From positions 30,727 to 94,726 of the forward strand of contig UEIF01000025.1 in NCBI GenBank assembly GCA_900468805.1: 64,000 nucleotides of DNA, written 5' to 3'. The notes under the pieces were generated by a model. The model was not told the origin of the DNA. It saw only the letters and a list, made by a program, of their open reading frames with translations, and made no database searches. A program made the position numbers and the translations under genes. The DNA comes from Hyphomicrobiales bacterium (GTDB lineage Bacteria > Pseudomonadota > Alphaproteobacteria > Rhizobiales > Rhizobiaceae). The stretch's first letter is position 1, and each line of letters opens with the position of its first letter. Positions 42,976-51,742 of the stretch are shown in pieces.

Positions 42976-44454
42976 TCACCATGTGACGGCGATGTATTTT
43001 GTCTCCGAAAATTCCAGGATGCCGTGATGGGCGCCCTCCCGTCCAAGACCGCTCTGTTTGACACCTCCGAAAGGAGCGGCCGGATCGGAGACCAGGCCAC
43101 GATTCAGCCCCACCATCCCGGCCTCCAACCTCTCAGAGACCCTGAGCCCGCGGGCGAGATCCCGGGTATAGACGTACGAAATCAGACCATATTCGGTATC
43201 ATTTGCCGCCGAGATCACCTCCTCCTCCGAGGTGAAAGTCGTCAGCGCTGCGATCGGTCCGAAGATTTCCTCGCGGGCTATCTTGGCCCCGGCCAGAACG
43301 TCGCGAATGACGGTCGGCGGATAGTAGAAGCCATCTCGCTCAAGTGGCTTGCCGCCGGTCAGAACCTTTGCGCCGCGTCCAGCCGCATCGGCAACGAGAC
43401 CGTCGATTCGATCCAGCGCCTTGCGATTGATGACCGGCCCGCATTGCGTAGCCTTGTCATATCCGGGACCGACGGCCATGGCGCCCATCCGGGTCGCAAG
43501 CTTGGCGGAAAACTCGTCTACGACATCGGCATGGACGTAAAAGCGATTGGCGGCTGTGCAGGCCTCGCCGCCATTGCGCATCTTGGCGACCATCGCGCCT
43601 TCGATGGCAGCATCGATGTCGGCATCATCGAAGACGATGAATGGCGCGTTGCCGCCAAGTTCCATCGAGCATGAGATCACCGAATCGGCGGCCTCATGAA
43701 GCAGCTTGCGGCCCACCTCGGTCGAACCGGTGAACGACAGTTTGCGGACGCGTGGATCATGAAGCATCTTGCTGACGACAGGCCCAGATTGCTCCGTGGT
43801 GATGACATTGACCACACCTTCAGGCACTCCGGCCTCCGCATAGAGGGCGGCAAGCGCATAGGCGGTGAGTGGCGTCTCCGTTGCCGGTTTCAGCACGCAG
43901 GTGCAGCCGGCAGCGAGAGCCGGAGCGATCTTGCGCGTCGCCATCGCCGCCGGGAAGTTCCAGGGAGTGACAAGAACGGCGACGCCGATTGGCTGATGCT
44001 GCACGATGATCTTGTTCGCGCCGGAAGGAGCCGTCGAGATTTCGCCATTGAGGCGCACCGCCTCTTCCGAAAACCAGCGGAAGAACTCCGCGGCATAGGC
44101 AACTTCGCCCTGCGCGTCGCTAAGGGCCTTACCGTTTTCAAGACTGATAAGCTCAGCAAGCATCTGCTTGCGCTCGATCATCAGTTCGAAGCAGCGCCGT
44201 AGAATTTCCGAGCGCTTGCGCGGCGCCGTTGCCGCCCAGGACGAGCCGGCTGCGTAGGCAGCGGCTACTGCATCCATGGCGTCGTCGACCGAGGCATCGG
44301 CAACCGCTGCAATGACGGCACCCGTCGAGGGATCGATCACGTCGAGCCGCTTGCCCGTGGCACCATTGCGCCACTTGCCATCGATGAACAGATCGGTCGG
44401 GATCGAGCCGATGTCGAAGCCGATCTGCGGGGTGATTTTTTCCATGATCGTCAT
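42976..44454 (-). CDS. NAD(P)-dependent aldehyde dehydrogenase, succinate-semialdehyde type
   Basis: 492 residues. The catalytic glutamate is in MELGGNAPFIVFDDAD and the cysteine in NGGEACTAANRFYVH. The region QPIGVAVLVTPWNFPAAMATRKIAPALAAGC and the end GGVKQSGLGREGAHHGILEF are as in GabD. It oxidises a semialdehyde to the acid; in this context the semialdehyde could come from the sugar-acid-like substrate (alpha-ketoglutarate semialdehyde dehydrogenases are also in this group). The start is 3 bp from the preceding dehydrogenase stop. Confidence 0.9.
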   Translation of the reverse strand: MTIMEKITPQIGFDIGSIPTDLFIDGKWRNGATGKRLDVIDPSTGAVIAAVADASVDDAMDAVAAAYAAGSSWAATAPRKRSEILRRCFELMIERKQMLAELISLENGKALSDAQGEVAYAAEFFRWFSEEAVRLNGEISTAPSGANKIIVQHQPIGVAVLVTPWNFPAAMATRKIAPALAAGCTCVLKPATETPLTAYALAALYAEAGVPEGVVNVITTEQSGPVVSKMLHDPRVRKLSFTGSTEVGRKLLHEAADSVISCSMELGGNAPFIVFDDADIDAAIEGAMVAKMRNGGEACTAANRFYVHADVVDEFSAKLATRMGAMAVGPGYDKATQCGPVINRKALDRIDGLVADAAGRGAKVLTGGKPLERDGFYYPPTVIRDVLAGAKIAREEIFGPIAALTTFTSEEEVISAANDTEYGLISYVYTRDLARGLRVSERLEAGMVGLNRGLVSDPAAPFGGVKQSGLGREGAHHGILEFSETKYIAVTW

Positions 44455-44456
44455 GA

Positions 44457-45707
44457 TCAGCTTGCCTTCCTTAAGCGAGAGTCGGCCCGCAACGCATCGC
44501 GATTGCCGTGGAACGAAGCCTCCACCAGAACGGCCATCGAGGCCGGATCGAGCGGACGGGGATTGTTCTTGATCAGCCGGACACTGCCCATGGCCTGTTC
44601 GGCCACCTGGGAGAGCTGGTCTTTTGCGACGCCGAGGTCGGCGATGGTCCGGGGGATGCCGATATCGGCAAAGAGCCTCGCCACCGCATCGATGGTCGCA
44701 TCGGCCTGCTGCTCGAGCGAATCACCCTTGAGGTCGAGCCCCATGGCCTGGCCGATCTCGGCAAGCTCCTGTTCGCAATAGTTGCGGTTGAATTCCATGA
44801 CATAGGGCATCATCACGGCAACGCCGGCACCATGGGCGGTGTGGGTCATGGCGCCGACCGGATACTGGACGGCATGCGCGGCAGCCGTGCCCGCAACGCC
44901 GAAGGCAAGCCCTGCGGCGGTTGCGCCGAACATCAACTGCTGGCGTGCCTCGAGATCCTGGCCATTGTCATAGCTGCGCTTGAGGCTGGCGGAAATATTC
45001 GAGATCGCCAGAAGCGCATAATGATCGCTCAGCGCATTCTTGCCGAGGAACACATGTTGGTGGACGAGATCGGCCGAGAGTTCGCGCCTGATGGTGGTAA
45101 AGGCCTCGATCGCGTGTGTCAGTGCGTCGGCACCGGAGACTGCGGTCAGCCCGGGCGGGCAGGAATAGGTGAGTTCCGGATCGCAGATCGCCGTGTGGCA
45201 GATCAGATGCGGGCTGGCGATGCCGACTTTGACGGCCCGGTCGGGATCGGTGATGACGGCAACGGGAGTGACTTCCGATCCGGTCCCGGCGGTCGTCGGC
45301 AGGAGGATCAGCGGCAGCACCGGACCGGGAACCTTGAACTCGCCGTAATAGTCCGAGGCCCGTCCGCCATGAGTGAGAAGAAGGGCGGCGACTTTGGCGG
45401 CATCGAGGCAACTGCCGCCGCCAATGCCAATCACCATGTCGGCGCCAAAGGAGGAGCCCGCTTCCAGCGCCCTGTTGATGCAGTCGAGCGGCAGCTCCGC
45501 GATTGTTTGGTCAAAGACCTTGGTCTCGATACCAGCCTTCTTCAAGCCATCGACGAGCGTGCGGAAATCGGCTTCCGCGCTCAACCGCTCATCGGTGACG
45601 ACGAGCGCCTTGCGGCCGAGCTGGGCAGCATATCCCGGCATGGCGGCTCGCTGGCCCGGGCCGAAGACCAAGTTACGTGTGTTTCGCAAAGTTCCAAACA
45701 GCGACAA
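44457..45707 (-). CDS. Iron-containing alcohol dehydrogenase
   Basis: 416 residues of the Fe-ADH family. It has the nucleotide-binding GIGGGSCLDAAK, the LPTTAGTGSEVTPVAVI loop and metal-ligand motifs DALTHAIEAF and MTHTAHGAGVAVMMPYVMEFN. These enzymes oxidise alcohols or 3-hydroxy acids (for example maleylacetate reductase and hydroxyacid-oxoacid transhydrogenase relatives) in the cytoplasm. Co-transcribed with the aldehyde dehydrogenase (3 bp) and the LDH2 gene (21 bp). Confidence 0.9.
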   Translation of the reverse strand: MSLFGTLRNTRNLVFGPGQRAAMPGYAAQLGRKALVVTDERLSAEADFRTLVDGLKKAGIETKVFDQTIAELPLDCINRALEAGSSFGADMVIGIGGGSCLDAAKVAALLLTHGGRASDYYGEFKVPGPVLPLILLPTTAGTGSEVTPVAVITDPDRAVKVGIASPHLICHTAICDPELTYSCPPGLTAVSGADALTHAIEAFTTIRRELSADLVHQHVFLGKNALSDHYALLAISNISASLKRSYDNGQDLEARQQLMFGATAAGLAFGVAGTAAAHAVQYPVGAMTHTAHGAGVAVMMPYVMEFNRNYCEQELAEIGQAMGLDLKGDSLEQQADATIDAVARLFADIGIPRTIADLGVAKDQLSQVAEQAMGSVRLIKNNPRPLDPASMAVLVEASFHGNRDALRADSRLRKAS

Positions 45708-45728
45708 AATCCATCCTCCCCGATCTTG

Positions 45729-46733
45729 CTAGGCTGTGGCTTCAATGCAGGCCAGCGCCTGCAGGCGGTTCCAGACCTCGTCGGCGACAGGAACGCCCTC
45801 GTTCAATCGCTTCTCGCGGCAGGCTCTTCCTCGTTCGCCGGGAATCAGTACTGCGTCATAACCTTCGGCCGGCGGCAGTTTCCGGATTTCCTCGAGATAG
45901 GCCTGCAGGTCTCGCCTCGGGCCATCGATGACGATGAAAACGTCACCCTTGTTGCAAATACTGGTATCGTCGAGGGTTCCGCGAACCTCGCGTCCGATGG
46001 CTGCTCCAGAAAGACTGCTGACGATCAGCTCGAATGCAAGGCCGAGTGCATATCCCTTGGCCTGACCGAAGGGGCCGATGGCCCCCTGTTTGGCAGCATT
46101 GGCATCCGTGGTCGGGTTGCCAGCACGATCTACTGCCCAGCCCGAGGGGATTGGCTGTCCGCGATTGGCGTGGTCGTGGATCTCCCCCATCGAGACGACG
46201 CTGGTCGCCGTATCCATCATGAACGGCGCATCCCCGGTCGGAATGCCGATGGCAATCGGATTCGTACCGAGCATCGCCATCCTGCCGCCCCACGGATGGA
46301 CGAGCGCTTCGCTGGTAGAGAGAGCGATCAACGTATAGCCCTCCTGCGCCATGCGCTCCGCATACCAGCCGAGCATGCCGATATGGTTGGAATTGGTGAT
46401 GGCTGCGAGCGCCACGCCATTTTCCCTGGCACGGGGCTTCAAGGCTTCGAGTGCGTGATTGGCGACGACCGGGCCAAGTCCCCGCTCGCCATCGACGGCA
46501 AGGAAGCCGGGCGCGCGCCAGACATGGCTTCCCTTTGCATGTGGATCGGAGACGCCATTGCTGATGCGCTGGACTATGCGCTCGAGCCGCAGGAGACCAT
46601 GCGAGGAAACACCACGCAGATCCGCCTCCATCAATAGATCGATCTGCTGCTGCCGGTGCTCGTCTCTGACGCCGGCGCGCCGCAGCACCTCGTGCGCAAC
46701 ACGCCTCAGAAGATCCGCCTGAATTACCGCCAA
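45729..46733 (-). CDS. Malate/L-lactate dehydrogenase family (LDH2/YlbC type)
   Basis: 334 residues if started at TTG 46733; the frame stays open to 46874 but that part overlaps the divergent gntR start and lacks homology. Family motifs: LLMEADLRGVSSHGLLRLERIVQRI, NSNHIGMLGWYAERM, STSEALVHPWGGRMAMLGTNPIAIGIPTGDAPFMMDTATS, and GYALGLAFELI. This NAD(P)-dependent family includes ureidoglycolate, 2,3-diketogulonate and sulfolactate dehydrogenases. It is first in operon C. The TTG start lies within the palindrome region, so the true start deserves a check. Confidence 0.85.
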   Translation of the reverse strand: MAVIQADLLRRVAHEVLRRAGVRDEHRQQQIDLLMEADLRGVSSHGLLRLERIVQRISNGVSDPHAKGSHVWRAPGFLAVDGERGLGPVVANHALEALKPRARENGVALAAITNSNHIGMLGWYAERMAQEGYTLIALSTSEALVHPWGGRMAMLGTNPIAIGIPTGDAPFMMDTATSVVSMGEIHDHANRGQPIPSGWAVDRAGNPTTDANAAKQGAIGPFGQAKGYALGLAFELIVSSLSGAAIGREVRGTLDDTSICNKGDVFIVIDGPRRDLQAYLEEIRKLPPAEGYDAVLIPGERGRACREKRLNEGVPVADEVWNRLQALACIEATA

Positions 46734-46741
46734 AATATAAA

Positions 46742-46753
46742 ATCCGATCGGAT
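46742..46753. promoter_or_regulatory. Palindrome in the operon C / gntR divergent promoter
   Basis: ATCCGATCGGAT is a perfect 12-bp palindrome, 9 bp upstream of the LDH2 start and 64 bp upstream of gntR. The overall region is AT-rich (AAAATATAAAATCC, GGATATCTGATT). Its position between the two divergent transcripts makes it the best operator candidate for the GntR regulator. Confidence 0.5.
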
Positions 46754-46816
46754 ATCTGATTGCGATGAGCGCATCATGCTGATACGAAAGAGGCACGTCA
46801 AGGAGCAATTTGAAGA

Positions 46817-47515
46817 ATGACAAAAGACCTAAAGGACATTGCAAGCGGAGAAACAGGACTTCTGCGGCGCCCACCGCGCCTTGGAGAAGAGGTCTACAAT
46901 GCGATCTACGCGCAGCTGATGTCGCTGAAGATCCCGCCAGGCGGCCGCATTTCGGTCGACAATCTGGTGCGCGAACTCGGCGTTTCCCAGACGCCGATCC
47001 GGGAGGCGCTCTCGCGGCTGGAAGCCCAGGGCTTGGTTATCAAGACGCATCTGATCGGTTATAGTGCGGCGGCGCAGTTGGACAGACAGCGCCTCGAGCA
47101 ACTTTATGAATTGAGGCTTCTGGTCGAGCCGTATGCGGCGGCCCGTGCCGCAGAGGGGATGACCGAGGATGCAATCGCCGCACTGGAAACCGTCGACGTC
47201 GAAATGCGCTCGGTCCGCAAGGGCGATGCGAGACTCGCCTATGGACAGTTTGCGCAAAGCGATGGGCTGTTCCATGACATGATTGCCCTTGGTAGCGGCA
47301 ACGCGCTCATCCATGAAACCCTGGCCCGGCTTCACACGCATGTACATCTCTTCCGGCTCTATTTTCATTCAAGAGCAACGAGTGACGCCAATGACGAGCA
47401 CGCCCTCATCATTCAATCGATCAAGGCGCGCGATCCAGCTGCAGCTGAGCGGGCAATGCGCCAACATATTGAACGTTCTAGGAGGCGCTTTATGACAATC
47501 TTTCAAGCTGAATAA
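46817..47515 (+). CDS. GntR family regulator, FCD domain (system C)
   Basis: 232 residues with a winged helix (LGEEVYNAIYAQLMSLKIPPGGRISVDNLVRELGVSQTPIREALSRLEAQGLV) and an FCD domain (LYELRLLVEPYAAARAAEG, FAQSDGLFHDMIALGSGNALI, HALIIQSIKARDPAAAERAMRQHI). FCD regulators respond to small carboxylic or sugar acids. Divergent from operon C and followed by a gap, so it probably controls that operon. Confidence 0.9.
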   Translation: MTKDLKDIASGETGLLRRPPRLGEEVYNAIYAQLMSLKIPPGGRISVDNLVRELGVSQTPIREALSRLEAQGLVIKTHLIGYSAAAQLDRQRLEQLYELRLLVEPYAAARAAEGMTEDAIAALETVDVEMRSVRKGDARLAYGQFAQSDGLFHDMIALGSGNALIHETLARLHTHVHLFRLYFHSRATSDANDEHALIIQSIKARDPAAAERAMRQHIERSRRRFMTIFQAE

Positions 47516-47861
47516 ACGAGAGCTGCCTCTAACGCCAATGTCCGTCCAGAGGCCCACACCCACTTATTGTTCGCTACGTGGTCACCGCTTTCTCCACGTA
47601 GCGTAGTTCTTATTGTATCCTTACGCGGAATCGCAACTCTTTCAGAGCTGCAACGCTGACGCATGGCCTTCAACATCGGGAAGTCCGCTCCGGCTTCGCA
47701 TTTCAATAGCTTCGAGATGCGTTCGGCACCCTGCCCGCCAGCTTCATATACAGCTCTGAGGGAACTTCCGTCAGCAACCTATTTCAGCAAAAACGGAACA
47801 GTTGCTCGATACGAAAATACTGATCCGGAAATCATGCGTCATTGGCACACGTTGGATTGGT
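47516..47861. other. Gap without a recognised gene
   Basis: About 345 bp between gntR and the VOC gene. Base composition is lower in GC than the neighbours. Only short open frames with no recognisable family were found, and no convincing hairpin followed by a T-run. Confidence 0.3.
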
Positions 47862-48284
47862 TCAGTGCGCCTCGTTGCTGTGAACGTCGAGAACCCACGT
47901 AACGCCAAACTGGTCCTTGAGCATTCCGTAAAGCGATGACCAGCCGGCCGGCGCGAGATCCTGAACGATCGTTGCGCCCACCATCAGCTTTTCCCAGTAG
48001 CCCGTGATCTCGGTGATGGTGTCGCCGCTTACCGAGATGAAAAATGGAGCCTTACCCGGATCGTAATCACGGCTCGCGGGTGCGTCGTAGGCCATGATGG
48101 CAAAGCCCTCTACCGAAACAATTTGCCCCCAGCCAACCAGTTCGGCTTCCTGGGGATCGGTCGTGCCGTAAATCTGGGCATGCGTTACGAGGACGAGATC
48201 CCCACCGAAGACTGACTGATAGTACGACAGCGCCGCGCGCGCACTGCCTCGAAAATTGATATGCGCTACCGTCTTGATGCTCAT
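47862..48284 (-). CDS. VOC superfamily (PhnB/glyoxalase-like) protein
   Basis: 140 residues. It begins TVAHINFRGSARAALSYYQSVFGGDLVLVTHAQIYG, the standard start of PhnB-like VOC proteins, and ends WSSLYGMLKDQFGVTWVLDVH, the usual second beta-alpha-beta unit. It lacks the full set of glyoxalase metal ligands, so enzymatic activity is uncertain. It is divergent from the WYL-type regulator with 75 bp between, the usual pairing of a regulator and its small target gene. Confidence 0.88.
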   Translation of the reverse strand: MSIKTVAHINFRGSARAALSYYQSVFGGDLVLVTHAQIYGTTDPQEAELVGWGQIVSVEGFAIMAYDAPASRDYDPGKAPFFISVSGDTITEITGYWEKLMVGATIVQDLAPAGWSSLYGMLKDQFGVTWVLDVHSNEAH

Positions 48285-48359
48285 TTCGATGCCTTCTGCT
48301 GCGTGAGTTGAATATGCGTGGTATAGGGCCGTCCTACTGACACTTCACGGCAGTTAGCG

Positions 48360-49043
48360 ATGAGCGGACCGGATAGATTATTGAGGCTGCTGCAGGTTAT
48401 GCGCGTCATGGCGCCGCCGATCACGGCGCAGCGGTTGGCGAAGGAGCGCGGCGTATCGATACGCTCCATCTATCGTGATATTGAACTGTTGCGGCTTGCC
48501 GGCGCCAGGATCGACGGAGAGCGCGGTTATGGCTACCGCCTGATCGAGGACTACGCGCTACCGCCACAAACATTCGATCGCATGGAAATTGAGGCTATTG
48601 CTGTAGGCCTCGGAGAAGTGCGCCAGATGGGTGATCCCGACCTCGCACAGGCAGCAGAGGCCGTGCTGGCAAAGGTCGCTGCGACCCTGCCAGATGATCG
48701 TGAACAGCAGTTGATGCATTCGATCTCCCATGTATACCGACCCGATGGTCGCTACGGACCACACCCACACCTGAACGCCATCAGGCGGGCGTGTTGGGAG
48801 GAAGAGACGATTGAGATTGCCTATCGTGATCAGGCAGGAACCGATAGCCAGCGCGCCATCCAGCCCCTAGCCATTATGTACACCGATCACGCACTGACGG
48901 TTCTTGCATGGAGCGGGCTACGTGAAGATTTTCGCATGTTCAGGGTGGAGCGGATCAGCGAAGTGAAGAGGTCAGGGCGAAGTTTTCGACCAAGGCGAGC
49001 CGCACTGCTTCGTGACTATCTCGCGAGGCTTTCTGAGAAATAG
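48360..49043 (+). CDS. YafY-type HTH/WYL transcriptional regulator
   Basis: 227 residues. An HTH_11 domain sits at the start (RLLRLLQVMRVMAPPITAQRLAKERGVSIRSIYRDIELLRLAGARIDGERGYGYRL), and a WYL-type sensor follows (IEIAYRDQAGTDSQRAIQPLAIMYTDHALTVLAWSGLREDFRMFRVERISEV). YafY proteins bind near divergent VOC/PhnB-like genes in many genomes, as here. The effector is unknown. Confidence 0.9.
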   Translation: MSGPDRLLRLLQVMRVMAPPITAQRLAKERGVSIRSIYRDIELLRLAGARIDGERGYGYRLIEDYALPPQTFDRMEIEAIAVGLGEVRQMGDPDLAQAAEAVLAKVAATLPDDREQQLMHSISHVYRPDGRYGPHPHLNAIRRACWEEETIEIAYRDQAGTDSQRAIQPLAIMYTDHALTVLAWSGLREDFRMFRVERISEVKRSGRSFRPRRAALLRDYLARLSEK

Positions 49044-49369
49044 TAAGCTTGTGCCGCGGGGCTCCACGCTCTGTTGCGGATTGCGCGCCTTGGTCCCGCA
49101 AATGTCGCCGCGAAGATTGCGGAGCTGCGCGATGGCTTCCGTCTGTTCATCGACGGTCCAACGACGGATCCTCGATATTCCTATGGCTCATCCATCGGCG
49201 ACATCTTGATCCCAACGACTGCAAGACTGTCCGTCAGTTTGTTTTCAGAAGGAAGTCGGTGATCTTTTCACCGCTCCCGTTCAGAAGTTTACCGCCGAGA
49301 TGCGTCTGCCGCCGACTGACGCTGAAACGCCAGGCGATAGACAGGACAAGGTTTTTCGCAAACTGAGGC
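49044..49369. other. Gap with degraded-looking sequence
   Basis: About 325 bp between convergent genes. A short forward frame (49074-49262) would encode 62 residues (RIARLGPANVAAKIAELRDG...) but has no recognised family and no good start context. The sequence may be a decayed gene piece; nothing can be assigned. Confidence 0.3.
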
Positions 49370-51199
49370 TCAGCTTGCTTTACGCATTCTCTGAGCCAGC
49401 AGGTGCAGGTCGGACGCAGGAGTGACGCTGTTACCGATGCGGAATTTGGTGATCAGGCTCAGCAGTTCGTCGGTATCGGCGGCCAGTGCTTCGGCCGACG
49501 CAGTGGTCTCCTCGGCCATGGCGGCATTGTGCTGGGTTGCCGCATCGAGCTGATTGAGCGATGACGAAATCGAGCGCAGCGTTGTGTCCTGTTCGGACGC
49601 CGAGTGAGCGATCTTGCCGACGATCTCGCTGGCGGTTTTCACCTGGTCGGAGATGCGTTTCAGGGCTTCCCCCGTCTGGCCGACGAGACGCACGCCGTTT
49701 TGCACCTGACCGGAGGAGCGCGAGATTTGATCCTTGATCTCCTTGGCGGCTGCCGCGGAGCGCTGTGCCAGTTCACGCACTTCCTGAGCAACAACGGCAA
49801 AGCCTTTCCCGCTTTCGCCGGCGCGGGCAGCCTCGACCCCGGCGTTCAGGGCCAAGAGGTTGGTCTGGAAGGCAATATCATCGATGACGCCAATAATCTT
49901 TGAGATTTCTTCCGAAGAATGTTCGATGCCACCCATAGCATCGATTGCCTGTGCAACGATCTTGTCGGAGCGGATGGCTTCGTCGCTCACCAAGGTCACG
50001 CGCTCTGCAGCCTCATGGGCGCCTTCAGCGGTTTGGCGGACGGTAACCGCGAGTTCGTCGAGCGCGGCGGAGGTTTCCTCCAGATTTGCGGCCTGGCGCT
50101 CGGTGCGCTGCGACAGTTCATTGGAGGCGCGGCGGATCTCTTCCTTAGAGCCGCCGATATCGATTCCCTTGGCATTGACCTTGGTCATTGCGGCTTCCAG
50201 ATGAACCAACGCCTCATTGAAATTATGGCGCAGTTGTTCGTAGCGCGCGCCGAGATCGCCGCAGCGGATGGTAAGATCGCCGGTGGCAAGCGATTCCAGC
50301 GCCTCGCCGATCGTGGAGACGACGTGCGCCTGTTCGGCTGCATCCTTCTGTTGGGTATCGAGGTTCTGCTGGCGCTCGCGGTCCAGTTCCAGACGCTGGC
50401 GGTCTTCGCGCTCTGCCATGGCATTGCGCTCGCGGATCTTCTCCTGCAGCGCCTGAGTGGCATTTGCCATCTTGCCAACTTCATTTGACATTTCGGTGTG
50501 CGGTACCGCCGTGCTGACATCTTCATCGGCAACGGCCTGCAGCGCGTCGTGTACGGCAGCGAGGGGTTTGGTGATGTTGCGAATGACAAGGAACGCAACA
50601 CCAATCGCCAGCAGGAAGACGATGAGACCGAAGCTCACAACTTCAAGAATGGTGTCGCTGACCTTGGCATCCAGATCGTCGGTGTAGACGCCGGTGGCCA
50701 CAACGATCTGCCAGGGCTCGAAAGCCTTTGAATAAGCCGCTTTCTCGAATTGCTGGTCCGCGGGCATGCCGGGCTTCGTCCAGGAGAAAATGGTGATACC
50801 GCCGCCGGCTCTGCCTTTCTCAACCATCGGCACACTCGACGTGTTCCCAGGCTGGGCTTTCTGCTCGACGCCGACGAATTTCGGGTTGCTGTGGAAGCGC
50901 GTGACGGTGTCGTAGTCCATGCCGAACAGATAACCGGCCGGCTCATACTTTACGCTCGCCACCGTCGCATAGGCCTGTTTCTGCGCTTCCTCGTGGCTGA
51001 GCGTGCCTGCCTTTTCCTGCGCGTAATAAAATTGCAGAACAGAGATACCCGACTCCACCTGCGTGCGCAGCATCTCATAGCGCTCGCTGTAGATTGAAGC
51101 GATCGAGGCGCGGACCTGGTAGTAGGTCACAGCGGCGAAAGCCAGTGTAAGTATGGCGACCATGCCGAGCAGCTGATGGGAGATTTTCAGGTTTTTCAT
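49370..51199 (-). CDS. Methyl-accepting chemotaxis protein with single Cache sensor
   Basis: 609 residues from ATG 51199 (the frame extends upstream without homology). TM1 is about residues 9-30. The periplasmic domain is a single Cache (sCache_2-like) sensor: YYAQEKAGTLSHEEAQKQAYATVASVKYEPAGYLFGMDYDTVTRFHSNPKFVG through PWQIVVATGVYTDDLDAKV. TM2, a HAMP domain and the signalling hairpin (AFQTNLLALNAGVEAARAGE, GKGFAVVAQEVRELAQRSA) follow. Single-Cache receptors often sense short organic acids. No CheR-tethering tail is visible. An orphan receptor near two import systems. Confidence 0.92.
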   Translation of the reverse strand: MKNLKISHQLLGMVAILTLAFAAVTYYQVRASIASIYSERYEMLRTQVESGISVLQFYYAQEKAGTLSHEEAQKQAYATVASVKYEPAGYLFGMDYDTVTRFHSNPKFVGVEQKAQPGNTSSVPMVEKGRAGGGITIFSWTKPGMPADQQFEKAAYSKAFEPWQIVVATGVYTDDLDAKVSDTILEVVSFGLIVFLLAIGVAFLVIRNITKPLAAVHDALQAVADEDVSTAVPHTEMSNEVGKMANATQALQEKIRERNAMAEREDRQRLELDRERQQNLDTQQKDAAEQAHVVSTIGEALESLATGDLTIRCGDLGARYEQLRHNFNEALVHLEAAMTKVNAKGIDIGGSKEEIRRASNELSQRTERQAANLEETSAALDELAVTVRQTAEGAHEAAERVTLVSDEAIRSDKIVAQAIDAMGGIEHSSEEISKIIGVIDDIAFQTNLLALNAGVEAARAGESGKGFAVVAQEVRELAQRSAAAAKEIKDQISRSSGQVQNGVRLVGQTGEALKRISDQVKTASEIVGKIAHSASEQDTTLRSISSSLNQLDAATQHNAAMAEETTASAEALAADTDELLSLITKFRIGNSVTPASDLHLLAQRMRKAS

Positions 51200-51431
51200 G
51201 TTCGACTCGCAATGTTTGCGCAAGCTCGCAAGATTGAAAAGAAACGGGCTGAATAACGAAGCGCTTTCCAGACGGCTGTTGGCGTCCAAAAGCGAGTCTG
51301 AGTTTGTTGTTCAGGAGTTGAACAAAAATTAAATCGCGTTTCGGTAGAGGAAACAGCGGGCATTTTATGAAAATTATTCGCAGATCTTGCTGCTGTTTCG
51401 ATATTTCGAGAGGCTGCAGCCGAAGTTGCAC

Positions 51432-51734
51432 TCACCTCAAGAGGAAGAAGACGACGAGAACCAGCATGCAGGCGATTGCCGTCAGAAGCACGGCAATGCC
51501 CGGCGCCTCCTCCCTGACGAGGCTGAGGCCGCTTGCCTTCAGCACGGCGAGCGCCTGTGCCTCCGTGAGCCCGCCGTCGAAGACAAACTCATGCTCCCGC
51601 CCATCCACGACCAGGATGATGGATCGACCCTTGCTCCAGAAGGCGGTCCTTCCGCATTTGACCGCAGATGCGAAACTCAAACGAGGAACCTTTCCATCGT
51701 CAATAGGCGGGACGGCGATCATCGTCAGAAGCAT
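51432..51734 (-). CDS. Small hypothetical protein with C-terminal membrane anchor
   Basis: 100 residues from ATG 51734 (a GTG at 51740 is possible). The middle part looks folded (KGRSIILVVDGREHEFVFDGGLTEAQALAVLKASGLSLV), and the end is one strong membrane span (GIAVLLTAIACMLVLVVFFLLR). It starts right after the SDR stop, so it may close the transport-SDR operon. No family was recognised. It is probably a real gene, because spacing and composition fit the operon, but this is moderate evidence. Confidence 0.5.
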   Translation of the reverse strand: MLLTMIAVPPIDDGKVPRLSFASAVKCGRTAFWSKGRSIILVVDGREHEFVFDGGLTEAQALAVLKASGLSLVREEAPGIAVLLTAIACMLVLVVFFLLR

Positions 51735-51742
51735 CCCCACGT

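Noticed and set aside
44508..46637. A 709-codon open frame on the + strand
   Set aside because: It covers the iron alcohol dehydrogenase and LDH2 genes in antisense, with no family features.
49074..49262. A 62-codon open frame as a gene
   Set aside because: No ribosome-binding site, no family, and it lies in degraded-looking DNA between convergent genes.
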